From positions 141,465,203-141,529,202 of the forward strand of contig CP092863.1 of the NCBI GenBank assembly GCA_030710605.1: a stretch of DNA of 64,000 bases, in the 5' to 3' direction. Each line of letters starts with the position of its first letter. Positions within the stretch are counted from its first letter, which is position 1. The notes under the pieces are model-generated. The model searched no databases. It was not told the DNA's origin and saw nothing but the letters and a program-made list of their open reading frames with translations. This stretch comes from Cordylochernes scorpioides (Eukaryota > Arthropoda > Arachnida > Pseudoscorpiones > Chernetidae). The position numbers and the translations under genes are program-made. Below, piece after piece: positions 21,523 through 31,729 of this stretch.

Positions 21523-21737
21523 AAAGCAAGCAACTATATTTATTAATAACGAAAGAGTTAAAACTGACTCTATGAGATTTAGAGTAACAACGAACTAAAC
21601 TCAACAAAACAAAAGAAGCTCTCTCGACTCATTGTATCTCGCTCTTATATAAAAAGCCTTATTTACATAAATTTCTATTACCGATTATTTTATACTAATT
21701 TACATATTTTTACACGATAACTATGCAGAGTGTGACA
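21436..21737 (-). repeat. 5' LTR of the gypsy element
   Basis: 302 bp, same sequence as 16,664-16,965 by eye. On - it contains TATATAAGAG near 21,640 as a TATA-like motif, and both candidate gag start codons. Confidence 0.95.
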
Positions 21738-21841
21738 ATATATAAATGTCACAACATAGGCAAATATAGGTTAAATTTTAATAAGATTTATAGTTGTGGC
21801 TGTCGTTCTAGACCACATAGAAGTCTGGTATTTTATAGACT

Positions 21842-22605
21842 ACTAGCGGATGTACCCGGCTTCGCCCGTGTTTTACCCGAGTAAAGGTTTGTCTAACGAA
21901 TCTCTCGATAAAGTGAACATTTTTTCCCGGTCCCTTGAAAAATACTCGATAAGTTGAATAAAATCAATATTAATCGGTACCCGAATAAAGGTTTGTCTAA
22001 CAAACATTTGTTAAAACAATTTGAAACTCGTAAATTTGAATCTCTCGATAAAGTGATCATTTTTTCCCGGTCCCTGTGTGCCGTGTCATTCTGAATTTTG
22101 TCTTTCCTAATTTTCTACATTACAAAATCATCGTTTTATCTAGTGAACATTTTTTCCCAGTCCCTTGAAAAATACTCGATAAGGTTGAATAAATTCATGG
22201 TCGTTTATGGAAGATGGACGAAGTTCCCGGAAGTCATCTTGGGCAAGCTCCCGCGAGGCTTTTTTTCTTGTCTACTTAGCACAGCTGTGTCACCAACTCT
22301 GCCCTGATTGGTCGGTGGGTACTTGGACTGTCCATCCGGCCGGCGGCCGGACGAATCCATTCTCTCGACGGGGTGGGGCAGACCTAAGCCTATCTCCGTT
22401 GCAAGGTGGCGCTGCTTGCGAGTTAAAGCTACAAATCTGCAAATAACTCTAAGGATATTAAAGATATTCATGATATTATTTTTCGAAAACCTTTCCGGGG
22501 ATATGCCTAATAATATCCCAAAATTTCACGGCGATTGGATGTACGGTTTTTGAATCTATAGAGTACACACAGACAGACATTCATTTTTATATATATATAG
22601 ATTTC
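21842..22605 (+). repeat. R6 dispersed element, long copy
   Basis: It begins CTAGCGGATGTACCCGGC and ends near ACACAGACAGACATTCATTT followed by a TATATA run. The copy at 33,279-33,770 has the same two ends with a shorter middle. It has no long frame. A GC-rich interior (22,205-22,430) shows only short frames on both strands. Confidence 0.65.
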
Positions 22606-22854
22606 AATTCTGCTAGAAATCCATGTGTAATAGGTGGCCACGGTGGTAGGAAATAGAACTTGTATATTTCCCTTCAAACAAAAAAAAATAGATAAACTGT
22701 TTCTGTAGTGTAAGGAGTGGCTGGTATTCTATTAAAATGTTGTTGGAGTAAATGGGAATGGACTCATTAGCATATTTCCTTTTAATTTTTGGGATATATA
22801 AATTTAAAAACATAATTTCAAATCACATAACTTATTTTTGATTCAGATATTTTA

Positions 22855-23045
22855 CAAGAAAATAAGACCTAATCCAAATAATTTATTAGTGTATGACGTT
22901 TCGGCAACAGCATTGTCACCATCATTATTATTTTGTCTGAAGATGGTGACAATGCTGTTGCCGAAACGTCATACACTAATAAATTATTTGGATTAGGTCT
23001 TATTTTCTTGTATTATAATATATAATCCAAATTGTGCTTTATCAT
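22855..23045. repeat. Pal-A palindrome, near-perfect
   Basis: The arms 'gacgtttcggcaacagcatt' and their inverse pair over more than 80 bases with a 20-base loop at about 22,925-22,940. The core has diverged to GGTGACAATGCTGTTGCC identically in both arms. Matched changes in both arms suggest gene conversion or copying from a hairpin. Confidence 0.8.
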
Positions 23046-23149
23046 CCATCATTCAGATATTTTGTAAATTTAGAAATAATTTTACTTTGATTTGTAAATT
23101 TAGAAAAAATTCATAACTAAAAATTAAATAATCAACATATATAGTCACG

Positions 23150-23375
23150 ACCGTCATGGGCCGGTTCTGTCACGGATGCGCGCGCATCATCATTATGATC
23201 ATTATCTAATGATAATAATAATAATAATAATAATAATTATTATTATTATTATATTATTATATAGTCACAACCGTCTTTCCTCAATTCCTCATCGGCCGCT
23301 GTCACGGATGCGCGCGCACAGGGAGGTCACGTGCTCGCCGGCAGCCAACGGGCGCGCGCCACCGGCATTACGTCA
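23150..23375. repeat. Dispersed repeat with TAA microsatellite core and GCGCGCAT ends
   Basis: TGTCACGGATGCGCGCGC occurs twice around an (ATA/ATT)n core. The same arrangement is at 61,185-61,420 in opposite orientation with a second duplicated unit. Confidence 0.65.
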
Positions 23376-23459
23376 TAGATTATAAACACAAGGTAATAAG
23401 GCCAAATAAAAAAATAGTGTGTGATAAGGCACAATTTGGATTATCTACTTATATAATTG

Positions 23460-23810
23460 GCTTATTCTGTCTGTGTGAAGTTCACTGTGTGAAGTTCACG
23501 GATAGATTTTGGTCAGAATGGATAAAATAAAAAAAGTGTCAAGGGATGGGAATCGAACCCACGACCTTCCGCTTACCGGGCAGATGCCATGACCACTAGG
23601 CTACCCTGGACATATTTTTCCGTTCACATTTTTATATTTTCAAGACACACACAGTTTGGGGCGGGACGTTTCACAAGAGAGACATCCACGGCGCCAATTT
23701 ATAATTGTAACGAATAGTATTTTAATTAAAACATTTTTAAAATATATACGCACTCGGGTAAAACCCGGGCGTTGCCCGGGCCATTCGTCTAGTTAATATA
23801 TAAAAATGAC
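23460..23810. repeat. R6-type repeat with Thr-like tRNA insert
   Basis: The right part (23,640-23,800) reads on - as 'aatgg cccgggcaacgcccg' and its partner blocks. The left part ('gtgtgaagttcacggatag') is shared with 31,190-31,250. Between them is a tRNA-like block at 23,539-23,610. Confidence 0.6.
23539..23610 (-). tRNA. Thr-like tRNA-derived repeat head
   Basis: On -, TCCAGGGTAGCCTAGTGGTC through CGGTAAGCGGAAGG to GGGTTCGATTCCC matches the cloverleaf at 6942-7013. Acceptor pairing is weakened at the 3' side (CCCTTGA). It is probably a repeat component, not a gene. Confidence 0.5.
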
Positions 23811-23924
23811 TTTATAAAAAGCTTTTATTAAAAATTCAATAAAAAGAAAACAACATTTTAACTTCTGCCATTTAACATTTAGATTTAAAAATAAAAGTGG
23901 TTGGGAATGATCATATATTGAGTG

Positions 23925-24320
23925 AAGAAGTAAAATATTTAGTCTTCTTCTTTCTTATCTCCACTCAATCATATTAGGGTATCAAGCTTGTAGAGCTTGA
24001 GACTTGACAACCATCATGATTGGGTGAAGTAGAATGCCTCTGCCTTTGTCATTAGGACTGGGAGCACTACTCAATGGCAGGCCGACTTAGCTCCAAAAGA
24101 AATGACTGCCTCTGACATGAGGAACAGACACCATGTGCAGCTGCTCCTAACATGGAGTATACATGGAGTACAAACGCTGATCATCCGGTATCCCTGGAGC
24201 CCTTACAGGGTACTATCAGCCGTGCCAGCTGAGCCCTGGTTTTTTAGTGAGCTTGTTACTGCTCCCCCTCCTCCATTTTCATCCGGGCTTGGGACCTGCA
24301 AAGACGGAGTTAAAAAGTTA
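23925..24320 (-). repeat. R5 repeat, inverted copy
   Basis: The reverse complement of the blocks at 941-1460: it contains 'cttacagggtactatcagcc' and 'gacatgaggaacagacacc'. Confidence 0.65.
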
Positions 24321-24429
24321 GTGAAACATAAAAACACACTTACTAAACAGTTTCCCCTCATCTTAAATCATATTTAAGTTCGAAAATCACAATGCAGGTC
24401 CTGTGCCAGTTTTAGTTTTACCCTTATAA

Positions 24430-24600
24430 ACTAATTGTTCGATTAAGAAAAAGCCATCTCCTGATTCTACAACTAAAAGTTGCTGAAGGCTTGTGCCATC
24501 TGTCGGAATAAATATCAACAATTCATTGATATTTATTCATTCCAGAATTGGCCAATTGCCCATTCTTGATTTATCAAGAAAAGCTACCCACGTACACCTT
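24430..24600 (+). repeat. Short dispersed repeat (TCTGTCAGAATAAATATCAAC type)
   Basis: CTCCTGATTCTACAACTAAA and GGAATAAATATCAACAATT correspond to 14,905-14,985. A decayed form with 'aactaaaagttgctgttggc' occurs at about 7398. Confidence 0.5.
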
Positions 24601-25037
24601 TCGTGCCGCCCTCGTAAGCCTGGTGCAAGCTGTACCTCAACGAAAAAAAAAATTGGTCATTCAGGTATCCTGAAAAATCATGAAATCGGTAGTTAAGGCC
24701 AGAAGTGCACGAGAACGCCAAAGATAGTTGTTCAAAATATAAGAAGATAAAATATTTATATTTTATTTTTAAAGCAGTTTAATGATTTTTTTTAAATACA
24801 TTAAGCAAAAGGCATTAAAAACACATCTTTAATTTTGCTACATTCCTGATTATGTTGTTGTTGCCTATTCCAGTCCCTTGTAGGGCAATGATTTGAGCTT
24901 GATGATGGTCTGCGGTTTTTAGGATTTCTTTCTAATTAAAACATACGATTAATACATAAATAGTCAAAAAATAACTTTTATTTAATGTTGTGCCATTTGT
25001 GGTTTGATAGATCTAATTAGATTTTAAATTTGTAGCA

Positions 25038-25049
25038 GAAAAAAAAAAA
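25038..25049 (-). terminator. Pol III terminator of tRNA-Leu
   Basis: On -, a run of about ten T residues immediately follows the tRNA 3' end. Similar T runs follow every complete copy. Confidence 0.7.
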
Positions 25050-25050
25050 G

Positions 25051-25166
25051 TGTCAGAAGTGGGATTCGAACCCACGCCCACATCAGTGGACCAGAACACC
25101 CAACTCCCGCTACGGGATAAGATTTACTCTTGAGTCTGGCGCCTTAGACCACTCGGCCATCCTGAC
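25051..25166 (-). tRNA. trnL-CAA: tRNA-Leu(CAA) with 32-nt intron
   Basis: Acceptor GTCAGGA pairs with TTCTGAC (one G-T), with discriminator A. It is a class II tRNA with a variable arm (CACTGATGTG). Box A is TGGCCGAGTGG and box B GGTTCGAATCC. The anticodon CAA is in loop CTCAAG/T. The intron of 32 nt follows position 37, where eukaryotic tRNA introns sit. This is one of a divergent pair with 25,367. Confidence 0.93.
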
Positions 25167-25366
25167 ACATGTGAAAGTTTATCTATTCCGATATTCAAAA
25201 TACAATTTATGTATAAAAATTGTATAGTTTTATTAGGTATTCTTTGTATCGTTATAAAATTTATATTTATTTATACTAATTTATAATAATCAAGTTAACT
25301 ATGATTAATATATTTTTTTGTTTGAATATTTATTTTTTTATTAACTTAAAGAAGAGCATATCATAT

Positions 25367-25481
25367 GTCAGGATGGCCGAGTGGTCTAAGGCGCCAGACT
25401 CAAGAGTAAATCTTATCCGTAGCGGGAGTTGGGTGTTCTGGTCCACTGATGTGGGCGTGGGTTCGAATCCCACTTCTGACA
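25367..25481 (+). tRNA. trnL-CAA: tRNA-Leu(CAA) with 31-nt intron
   Basis: Exons are identical to the copy at 25,051. The intron has lost one C (TTATCCGTAGC rather than TTATCCCGTAGC). A T8+ run follows. It is separated from the divergent partner by 200 bp. Confidence 0.93.
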
Positions 25482-25881
25482 CTTTTTTTTTTATATATTT
25501 TACTTAAAACACAAAATAGAAACCACAATTTCTGACATGTACCTCAAAGGCTCTATATACTGCAATAATTCCAATTTCAAAAGGGAAAAGCTAAAATACA
25601 AATAGACAGTATTTCCTCTTTTGGATAAAGTAACTTCTCCCTTTTCTTGAATGAACCGACCAATCAGAGGACGCCAAAAAAACCTTAACATACGACAAAA
25701 ACTCGTTATGCAAATTCGATGAATTTTATGACTTGAAGACGAACTGTCTTTCGTAATAACGCCGTTATATTATTTTAAAACAGACACCATTTTTGTTTGT
25801 ATATATACTTTGTTCTCTTGAAACACTTATTTATTGTATTCAATAACAAATGCAGACTATATTAAAAAATGCAGTGTAATG

Positions 25882-26058
25882 CCATTGTACGAGTGGGTAA
25901 CACCCTCGATTCCCGACAGTTATGAACCGGGATTGAATCCAGCGTTAATATTTTGTTTAATATGTGAATAACCTTCACATATTATTCACTGTTTCAATTA
26001 TCATAAACTAGGTTGCTCTTGTTGAGCGGTACCTAATAAAGTGATTTTGAACCGGCAG
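25882..26058 (+). repeat. SINE-B copy
   Basis: The head ACGAGTGGGTAACACCCTCG and box B GGGATTGAATCC are followed by the body to AATAAAGTGATTTTGAACCG. It lacks an A tail, like all copies here. Confidence 0.75.
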
Positions 26059-26087
26059 TGTAATACCTTAGTAGAGTGGTCTGGAAA

Positions 26088-26160
26088 TTAAACTGGCGAA
26101 ACGCTTGGAGGGTTCACCACTGATGAGCCATGCCCATCCTCTTTCTATTGTTAACGATCG
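26088..26160. repeat. R3 fragment
   Basis: The inverse of the CTCAGCGGTTTCGCC block with 'ttcaccactgatgagcca'. Confidence 0.55.
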
Positions 26161-26256
26161 CCAAATAAGAGCTGTGGAAATACTCTTTTAATTACATATA
26201 TTCTAAATAAATAAAAAATATGAATAAGCTATAGAACTCTTCCTGTTTAGATAATC

Positions 26257-26332
26257 AAGTAAAGTAAAGAACGAAGGATTATGAGTTTCTTTTTAAAAAG
26301 AAACTCATATTCCTTCGTTCTTTACTTTACTT
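26257..26332. repeat. Near-perfect 37-bp-arm hairpin
   Basis: GTAAAGAACGAAGGA and its inverse TCCTTCGTTCTTTAC face each other with no loop around 26,293, with further pairing over GAGTTTCTTTTT. It is of the same style as 10,542-10,646. Confidence 0.75.
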
Positions 26333-26627
26333 AAATAAAAAATATAATCAAGAGAAAAGAAGCGTTGAAAAATTATTTATAATTTTCAGCGGTAGATGGC
26401 GCTATTTTAATGAAGATATTTACATATTCCATTTTAATTTATAATCTTTCAGAATTTTATGATCGTATTGTGGCTTTTGCAGTTTGTGTGCGGGAAAAAA
26501 GTTTGTATTCGTAAAATTTCAAGATAAAACAAAGAATAAACCAAATATAAGTGTAATTGTTTATGAATTTAATTACTATCTATCGATAACATTGGTAATA
26601 ATTTATTCTGGTAATGTATTTCTTTTA

Positions 26628-26796
26628 ACGAAGTCGGTGGATGATTGGTTTAAAACCCTAGATTCCCGACAGTCATGAACCAGGATCGTATCCCATATTG
26701 TATACTATTTTTCTGTGAATAATTCTTTTTTATTTTAAATAACATAAGTTAAATTGCTCTTTTTTAAGCGGTACATAATAAATTTATTTTGTAACC
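26628..26796 (+). repeat. SINE-B copy, diverged
   Basis: The head GTCGGTGGATGATTGGTT and 'gattcccgacagtcatgaac' are present. The body is shortened and decayed. Confidence 0.65.
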
Positions 26797-26829
26797 GTGT
26801 TTCTTTTCACATGTATCATCAGATATATT

Positions 26830-27062
26830 ATCTTTACAGACCTTACTGCAATGAAAAAAGTTATTGAATGAGAAGGCTTGACTCATCAGTAGTGAACCTT
26901 CTCAGCGGTTTCTTCAAATTTTTATTTCTTATTGAGATCCTTCCTCTTGCATCTACTTCAACTGATTTGCCCATCACCTTTATGTTGTTGTTCTTAGCGT
27001 CCATCAAATCGACTTTTTTCGATTATTTGAACAAATATTCTCCAATTTGAGCTGTTGTGATA
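26830..27062. repeat. R3 copy
   Basis: 'ccttactgcaatgaaaaaag', 'ggcttgactcatcagtagtg' and CTCAGCGGTTTC are in the family order, followed by an unrelated AT-rich piece. Confidence 0.6.
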
Positions 27063-27620
27063 TGTTGGATCGCTTTTGAAGACAACTCTCAGATTTATAA
27101 AATTAATTTATTTAACTGAGATCCAAAAAATGGTATAGGAGAGCGTGGTTATAATTATACCAAAGGCTTCATCATTCTTTTCGTTATATGTACCCATAAA
27201 TCTTTATCTTTAATATCAAGCTCGGGATCGGAAATCACACATTTAAATAACTTCTTTGCACGTAGAAGTGCCCCGACCTTTAATGCCCATATTGGGTAAT
27301 TTGTACCATTTAATGGTTCTATTCTAGCCACCGGCAATGAGGAAGAATCTGCATTTTTTTCTATAAGCTGGTAAAATTTTAATTTTGCAAAGCTAGTACT
27401 AAGTATTAATTAGAATTATATTTCCTTACTTACAATTTGAAGATTAGATTTTCTTTTATTTACTTTTTTTTCTAATAACCACGCTCTGCAGCCATTTGTT
27501 GGATCGTTTTTGAAGACAACTCTCAGATTTATAAAATTAATTTATTAAACATTTTTAGATATAGAGAGAGAAACGAGTTAATTACCTCGTAGTTAAGGCA
27601 ACAAAAGAATCATCTAATTT
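27063..27620 (-). mobile_element. Ty1/copia-type remnant between two direct repeats
   Basis: TGTTGGATCG(C/T)TTTTGAAGA and the next 30 bases occur at 27,063 and 27,497 in the same orientation, as LTR ends would. On -, the inner side of the right repeat reads ATCCAACA followed by TGGCTGCAGAGCGTGG. This resembles the initiator-tRNA primer site of copia elements. Pol is entirely deleted. Confidence 0.55.
27155..27337 (-). pseudogene. Copia-type gag N-terminal fragment
   Basis: About 60 codons read LNGTNYPIWALKVGALLRAK, the pattern (L-N-G-x-N-Y-x-x-W) that opens copia gag proteins. It then stops. There is no ATG at its start, the neighbouring DNA carries no RT or integrase, and the frame ends after about 60 codons. 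It is a fragment. Confidence 0.6.
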
Positions 27621-27724
27621 TTATACATTTTCTAACCAGATTCAACTTGTGCAAAAACAGACGACAAAGCAAAAAAAAATAAACAAATTAATAATAGAGG
27701 GTAAGTTCCTATTTTTTATAAGCT

Positions 27725-27935
27725 TTCACACTCAAAGAATATTCAACTTCTTGCTTCATGATCATCACTCGCAGCTCATCAAGTGACCTTCTGGAAGTTT
27801 TCTTAACCCTTTCTAGCCAGCTCATTGGAGGTCTTCCTCTCTTCCTTCAATTTTCACCAAGGTCAATGTCTTTTATAAACCGTTTTCTCTCATTATATGT
27901 CCTAAGTAGATCAGTCTTTATTTACATATTTGAGA
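27725..27935 (-). pseudogene. LINE reverse transcriptase C-terminal fragment (RTE/L2-like)
   Basis: On -, RLIYLGHIMRENG is followed, after a frameshift, by GRRGRPPMSWLERVK. The LGHIMR..GRP..SW arrangement is typical of the end of non-LTR RT proteins. It has at least one internal stop and one frameshift, so it is decayed. Confidence 0.65.
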
Positions 27936-28111
27936 TTCTAGGGATCTAACAGGATTCATCTCCCGTTTAACGATAAAAAGAAAAGAGGAAGACCAACAGT
28001 CCAATTCTGTGGATTACATCAACTAGATATTTTCCTTCTCAACAGCCCATCGTTGTCTACAGGATTGTACAGGGCAGTTAGAGGAATCTCATTCATGACA
28101 ACCAGGTCTCT

Positions 28112-28430
28112 AGGGTTGGTGGAGGAATGGTATAAACTGATGATTTTCTACAGTCACGACCTGGGATCAAATCCCGCATTGGACACTTTTTTTTTCTGTA
28201 GAAAAATGCTTTCAATGGTCCTCGATTCTTTCAAAAGTCCAACCCTAAAGGTAAATGTGCAAAATCCAATTGGGGTCCTGTTACAATTGTTTTGTCCTTT
28301 ATCCCTAGTACACGTGGTACAGGCCATGATAATCATGGTGGGTAGAAGTTGGCGACTTCTTTTTACTGTAAGTGCATCACATGTCTATATATGTGGAAAT
28401 CAGATGTCAAAATTGTAAATGCAAAAGTTT
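28112..28430 (+). repeat. SINE-A, chimeric copy with inverted body
   Basis: The tRNA-like head (GTTGGTGGAGGAATGGT, box B GGGATCAAATCCC) reads on +. The distal body block 'cacgtggtacaggccatgat' reads in the orientation seen in minus-strand copies. The element is therefore two SINE-A parts joined in opposite orientation. Confidence 0.65.
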
Positions 28431-28489
28431 AGCAGTTTTCTATATGTGTATAAATCAACGTAAAGTTACGGGAGGATGATATTCATGTA

Positions 28490-29235
28490 TCAAAAGAGGC
28501 ACATCTCCCTTTAATTGTGCATCAGAACGATGGCATCACCCTAGTAAGAACATTTTACTAGTGATAATAAAGAATGATCCACAACAAATTGGCAAATTCA
28601 GACAAAAAACCAACAACCTGTATACCATGGTTTCGGGCTTTAGCCTTCATCAGTATAGTGTAGGCTTCGATTTCATAACATCCTACGAGGTTAACCCTTT
28701 AGGCACCAGGCAAGACGATGTATCGTTTTGATGTGATCGTGTTGATTGTAACCTTTCTCCTTAAAATAATCTAATGAAAATTAATTAATTGTATTTTAAA
28801 GCGTATATTCTGTTGCATTGTGTTTCATATGTCTGTATAAATTATAAAAGCGTTTATTTAAAAAAAATATTAATTTAAAGAATAGTTTGATGTCTTTTGA
28901 AGGCTAACAATAATAAGGAATGACCTTGAAAACGGCCGGCACCTAAAGGGTTAAGCTCCGGACGTGCCCTCGGAGAGGGCTACGTCGATTGTAAATATCT
29001 CTCTTCATTCCTACCATTATTATTACCTTATAACTCCCTTTGAGTGTAAAGATTGACGAGATGTCAATAAAGTTGTTTAATTGTCAAAAATTGTCCTACG
29101 AGAAGGATTATGAAATCGGTCGAATTTACCAAAATTCTATATCATCATTAAAGTTTTTTTAACTAGGGTGATGCAAAGTACCATCATTCTGATGACTAAT
29201 TAAAGGGAGAGGTGCCTTTTTTGATACATGTGTAG
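28490..29235. repeat. Foldback element hosting a piggyBac-like MITE and a LINE tail
   Basis: The arm at 28,493-28,560 ('gatgg catcaccctagt') is the inverse of 29,170-29,230. Between the arms lie 'tttcgggctttagccttcat', the MITE at 28,691-28,954, and a LINE-like tail at about 29,040-29,100 (CAATAAAGTTGTTTAATTGT). Confidence 0.65.
28691..28954. repeat. piggyBac-like MITE with TTAA ends
   Basis: Left TTAACCCTTTAGGCACC and right GGCACCTAAAGGGTTAA form perfect inverted termini including TTAA. TTAA target use and CCCTTT termini are hallmarks of piggyBac elements. It is 264 bp with no frame. Confidence 0.85.
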
Positions 29236-29670
29236 AAATGTGGTGTACTTGCAGTAAAAGCAGTACGATAACAACCCATCATGATGGCGTACTTGGAGGA
29301 CAACTACCACTAAAATCAGAAGTAAATGTTTTCCGAGAAGGCGGAAGTCCACACCTAGGTAACAATAGTCCAGTGATTCCATGTAGCTCGGGTCGTGGAC
29401 CTTGGAGATGACAAGGGTCAACCACCTCAATCAGTAGATATCGATTTTTAGCGGTCGATTGGCAGCTGTGGTGTTGGACAGATCGGGTACCCCCACCTGT
29501 CGTCCGCTACCTCAGTCATTATCATCATTATGTTAATTATTACATGTGTCACCATCTCTACATATTGGCACGTTATCTCTCCTGGTGGTTCCGCCTTTCT
29601 ATATTTGTAAATTGTTTTCCTCAAATACACAACAATACAATTTGATTTCATTTAATTAAATTTGCATACC
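29200..29670. other. Low-repeat stretch, nothing coding recognised
   Basis: It starts with a short SINE-A body piece (29,217-29,300, 'acatgtgtagaaatgtggtg') and otherwise holds only short frames on -. It has somewhat higher GC than its neighbours. Confidence 0.4.
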
Positions 29671-29726
29671 AATCCTTTGTACATATTTCAACTGTGTTGA
29701 TATTTTTTTTCTTTTCATCTAAATAA

Positions 29727-30008
29727 TAACTTCACATATTATTCACTGTTTCAATTATCATAAACTAGGTTGCTTTTGTTGAGCGGTACCTAATAAAGTG
29801 GTTTTGAACTGGCCGGCTAAATAATAACACAAAGTCGGTGGACGAGTGGGTAACACCCTCGATTCCCGACAGTCATGAACCGGGATTGAATCCCACGTTA
29901 ACATTTTGTTCAATATGTGAATAACCTTCACACATTATTCACTGTTTCAATTATCATAAACTAGGTTGCTCTTGTTGAGCGGTACCTAATAAAGTGATTT
30001 TGGAACCG
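29727..30008 (+). repeat. Two SINE-B copies in tandem (first lacks the head)
   Basis: 29,727-29,816 is a 5'-truncated body. 29,832-30,008 is complete, with GTCGGTGGACGAGTGGG, GGGATTGAATCCC and the terminal AATAAAGTGATTTTGGAACC. Confidence 0.75.
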
Positions 30009-30089
30009 AATCATCTAAATAAATTTCATACTAATTCTTGTACATATTTCAAATATCTTTATTTATGTTTTTAAATTTAATGTTTAGTT

Positions 30090-30412
30090 TACCTTTTAAG
30101 TGCAAGTGTCTCTAGGGGGACATAGCGTTATAAGTCGAAATAAAATAAAAATATAGTTACTTCTATAGTTATCCTCTGTATCTCTGGTCAGTCTCTCAGA
30201 TTCAATACCAGCATGGAACTTCTTGGTCAACTGGTTCTGCTCAGCAATCCACTAAGGACACGATTAAAAGTACTCAGCACACTAGTCCATACTGGTGAGC
30301 TGGACTTCCTGGGTAGTTGGTGTTCTGGGTTCCAATAAATCTCTCTCTCCATCGGTCGCGGAGTCTATCCCGCGGTTTTCGCCACCAATGAAGACTTTGT
30401 ATCTACTTATAT
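30090..30412. other. LINE-like tail (30,090-30,160) and unassigned mixed-composition stretch
   Basis: On -, 'cgctatgtccccctagagac' matches 57,875-57,905, and a variant occurs at 58,107-58,130. It appears to be a recurrent LINE 3' end. The remainder to 30,412 has no frame and no relative in the window. Confidence 0.4.
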
Positions 30413-31180
30413 AATTAAATTTTATTGCCCTCTATCGTTAAAATTTTACACAAATAAATTTACTGGCAATGCGTTTCTTTTTTAAATCTCTACAGACCTT
30501 ACTGCAATGATATGATTTAATGAATGAGAGGGCTTGGCTCATCAGTAGTGAACCCTCTCAGCGGTTTCGCCAAATTAATCTCTAGACCGCTCTACTATTG
30601 TATTGGACTGGTTCAAATCACATTAATAGGTACCGCTCAGCAAGAGCAACCTAGGTCATGATAATTGAACAATGAATAATATGTGAAGGTTATTCACATA
30701 TTAAACAATTTTTAACGCGGGATTCAATCCCGGTTCATGACTGTCGGGAATCGAGGGTTTTACCCACTCGTCCACCTTGTATTGGACTGGTTTTGTTATA
30801 TACCCTGCATTTTCTATGGAAGGCAGCTAAATGGTGTTTAGTGAACTATGGACATAAGCTTATAGGTCTGTAGAGGTACATACATATAAATTTCAAGGTA
30901 TTGCATCGAGCAAAGCTCTTCCGCGCAAAACATGTTTTCATAACCATTATATATTAGTAAATTAAATTTTATTGCCCTCTATCGTTAAAATTTTACACAA
31001 ATAAATTTACTGGCAATGCGTTTCTTTTTTAAATTTTTAATTTGGCGAAACCGCTGAGAGGGTTCACTACTGATGAGCCAAGCCCTCTCATTCATTAAAT
31101 CATATCATTGCAGTAAGGTCTGTAGAGATTTAAAAAAGAAACGCATTGCCCCAGTAAATTTATTTGTGTAAAATTTTACT
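30413..31180. repeat. R3 cluster with direct and inverted copies and a SINE-B
   Basis: The block 'ttattgccctctatcgttaa' occurs at 30,420 and 30,969. CTCAGCGGTTTCGCC occurs at 30,559, and its inverse at about 31,046. SINE-B (-) sits at 30,610-30,775. The segment 30,960-31,175 is nearly a palindrome. Confidence 0.65.
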
Positions 31181-31189
31181 TATATAATT

Positions 31190-31437
31190 GCCTTATTCTG
31201 TCTGTGTGAAGTTCACTGTGTGAAGTTCACGGATAGATTTTGGTCAGAATGGATAAAATAAAAAAGTGTCAAGGGATGGGAATCGAACCCACGACCTTCC
31301 GCTTACCGGGCAGATGCCATGACCACTAGGCCACATGACCACAATTTATAATTGTAACAAATAGTATTTGAATCAAAACATTCAATCGGGTAAAACACGG
31401 GCGTTGCCCGGGTCATTCGGCTAGTATTATATAAATA
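31190..31437. repeat. R6-type repeat with Thr-like tRNA block
   Basis: The left block 'gtgtgaagttcacggatag' and the tRNA-like block at 31,269-31,332 (-) repeat the arrangement of 23,460-23,810. The right end is GGGTAAAACACGGGCGTTGC. Here the tRNA-like block is truncated at 'ccactaggcc'. Confidence 0.6.
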
Positions 31438-31494
31438 TATGTATATATATTAATTATTTTATATATTTATTTTATTCATATATATTTCTATTAT

Positions 31495-31680
31495 GATGCA
31501 TTAGTATGTGATCTGTTATCGAAATTGGAAACTATTATAGACGCGTATGATCTTTTTGGAAATAAATAATTTCTACTGCCCTTACTGCAGTAAGGTAGTA
31601 GAAATTGTTTATTTTTAAAAAGAAGCATTGGCGTCTATAATAGTTTATAATTCTGATATATATTTCTATTCATCAAAACT
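31495..31680. repeat. Palindromic MITE (GACGCGTATGAT type)
   Basis: The arm 'aaactattatagacgcgtat' and its inverse 'gcgtctataatagttt' lie around 'tactgcccttactgcagtaag'. A related copy is at 55,365-55,495. Confidence 0.65.
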
Positions 31681-31729
31681 TTCAAATGATCGATAAGGAG
31701 ATGCTTTTTTTTTCCTTAATAGAATCTTG

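Larger units (their letters stand above)
16664..21737 (-). mobile_element. Complete Ty3/gypsy LTR retrotransposon (5,074 bp)
   Basis: It is flanked by ATAT on both sides (16,660-63 and 21,738-41), bounded by two 302-bp LTRs that I find identical by eye, and contains open gag and pol frames. There is no envelope frame. No stop or frameshift other than the gag-pol junction is seen. The features point to a recent insertion that may still be mobile. Confidence 0.95.

Noticed and set aside
22205-22471. Overlapping frames of 70-88 codons on both strands
   Set aside because: They lie in the GC-rich middle of an R6 repeat, have no motif, and are absent from the shorter R6 copy.
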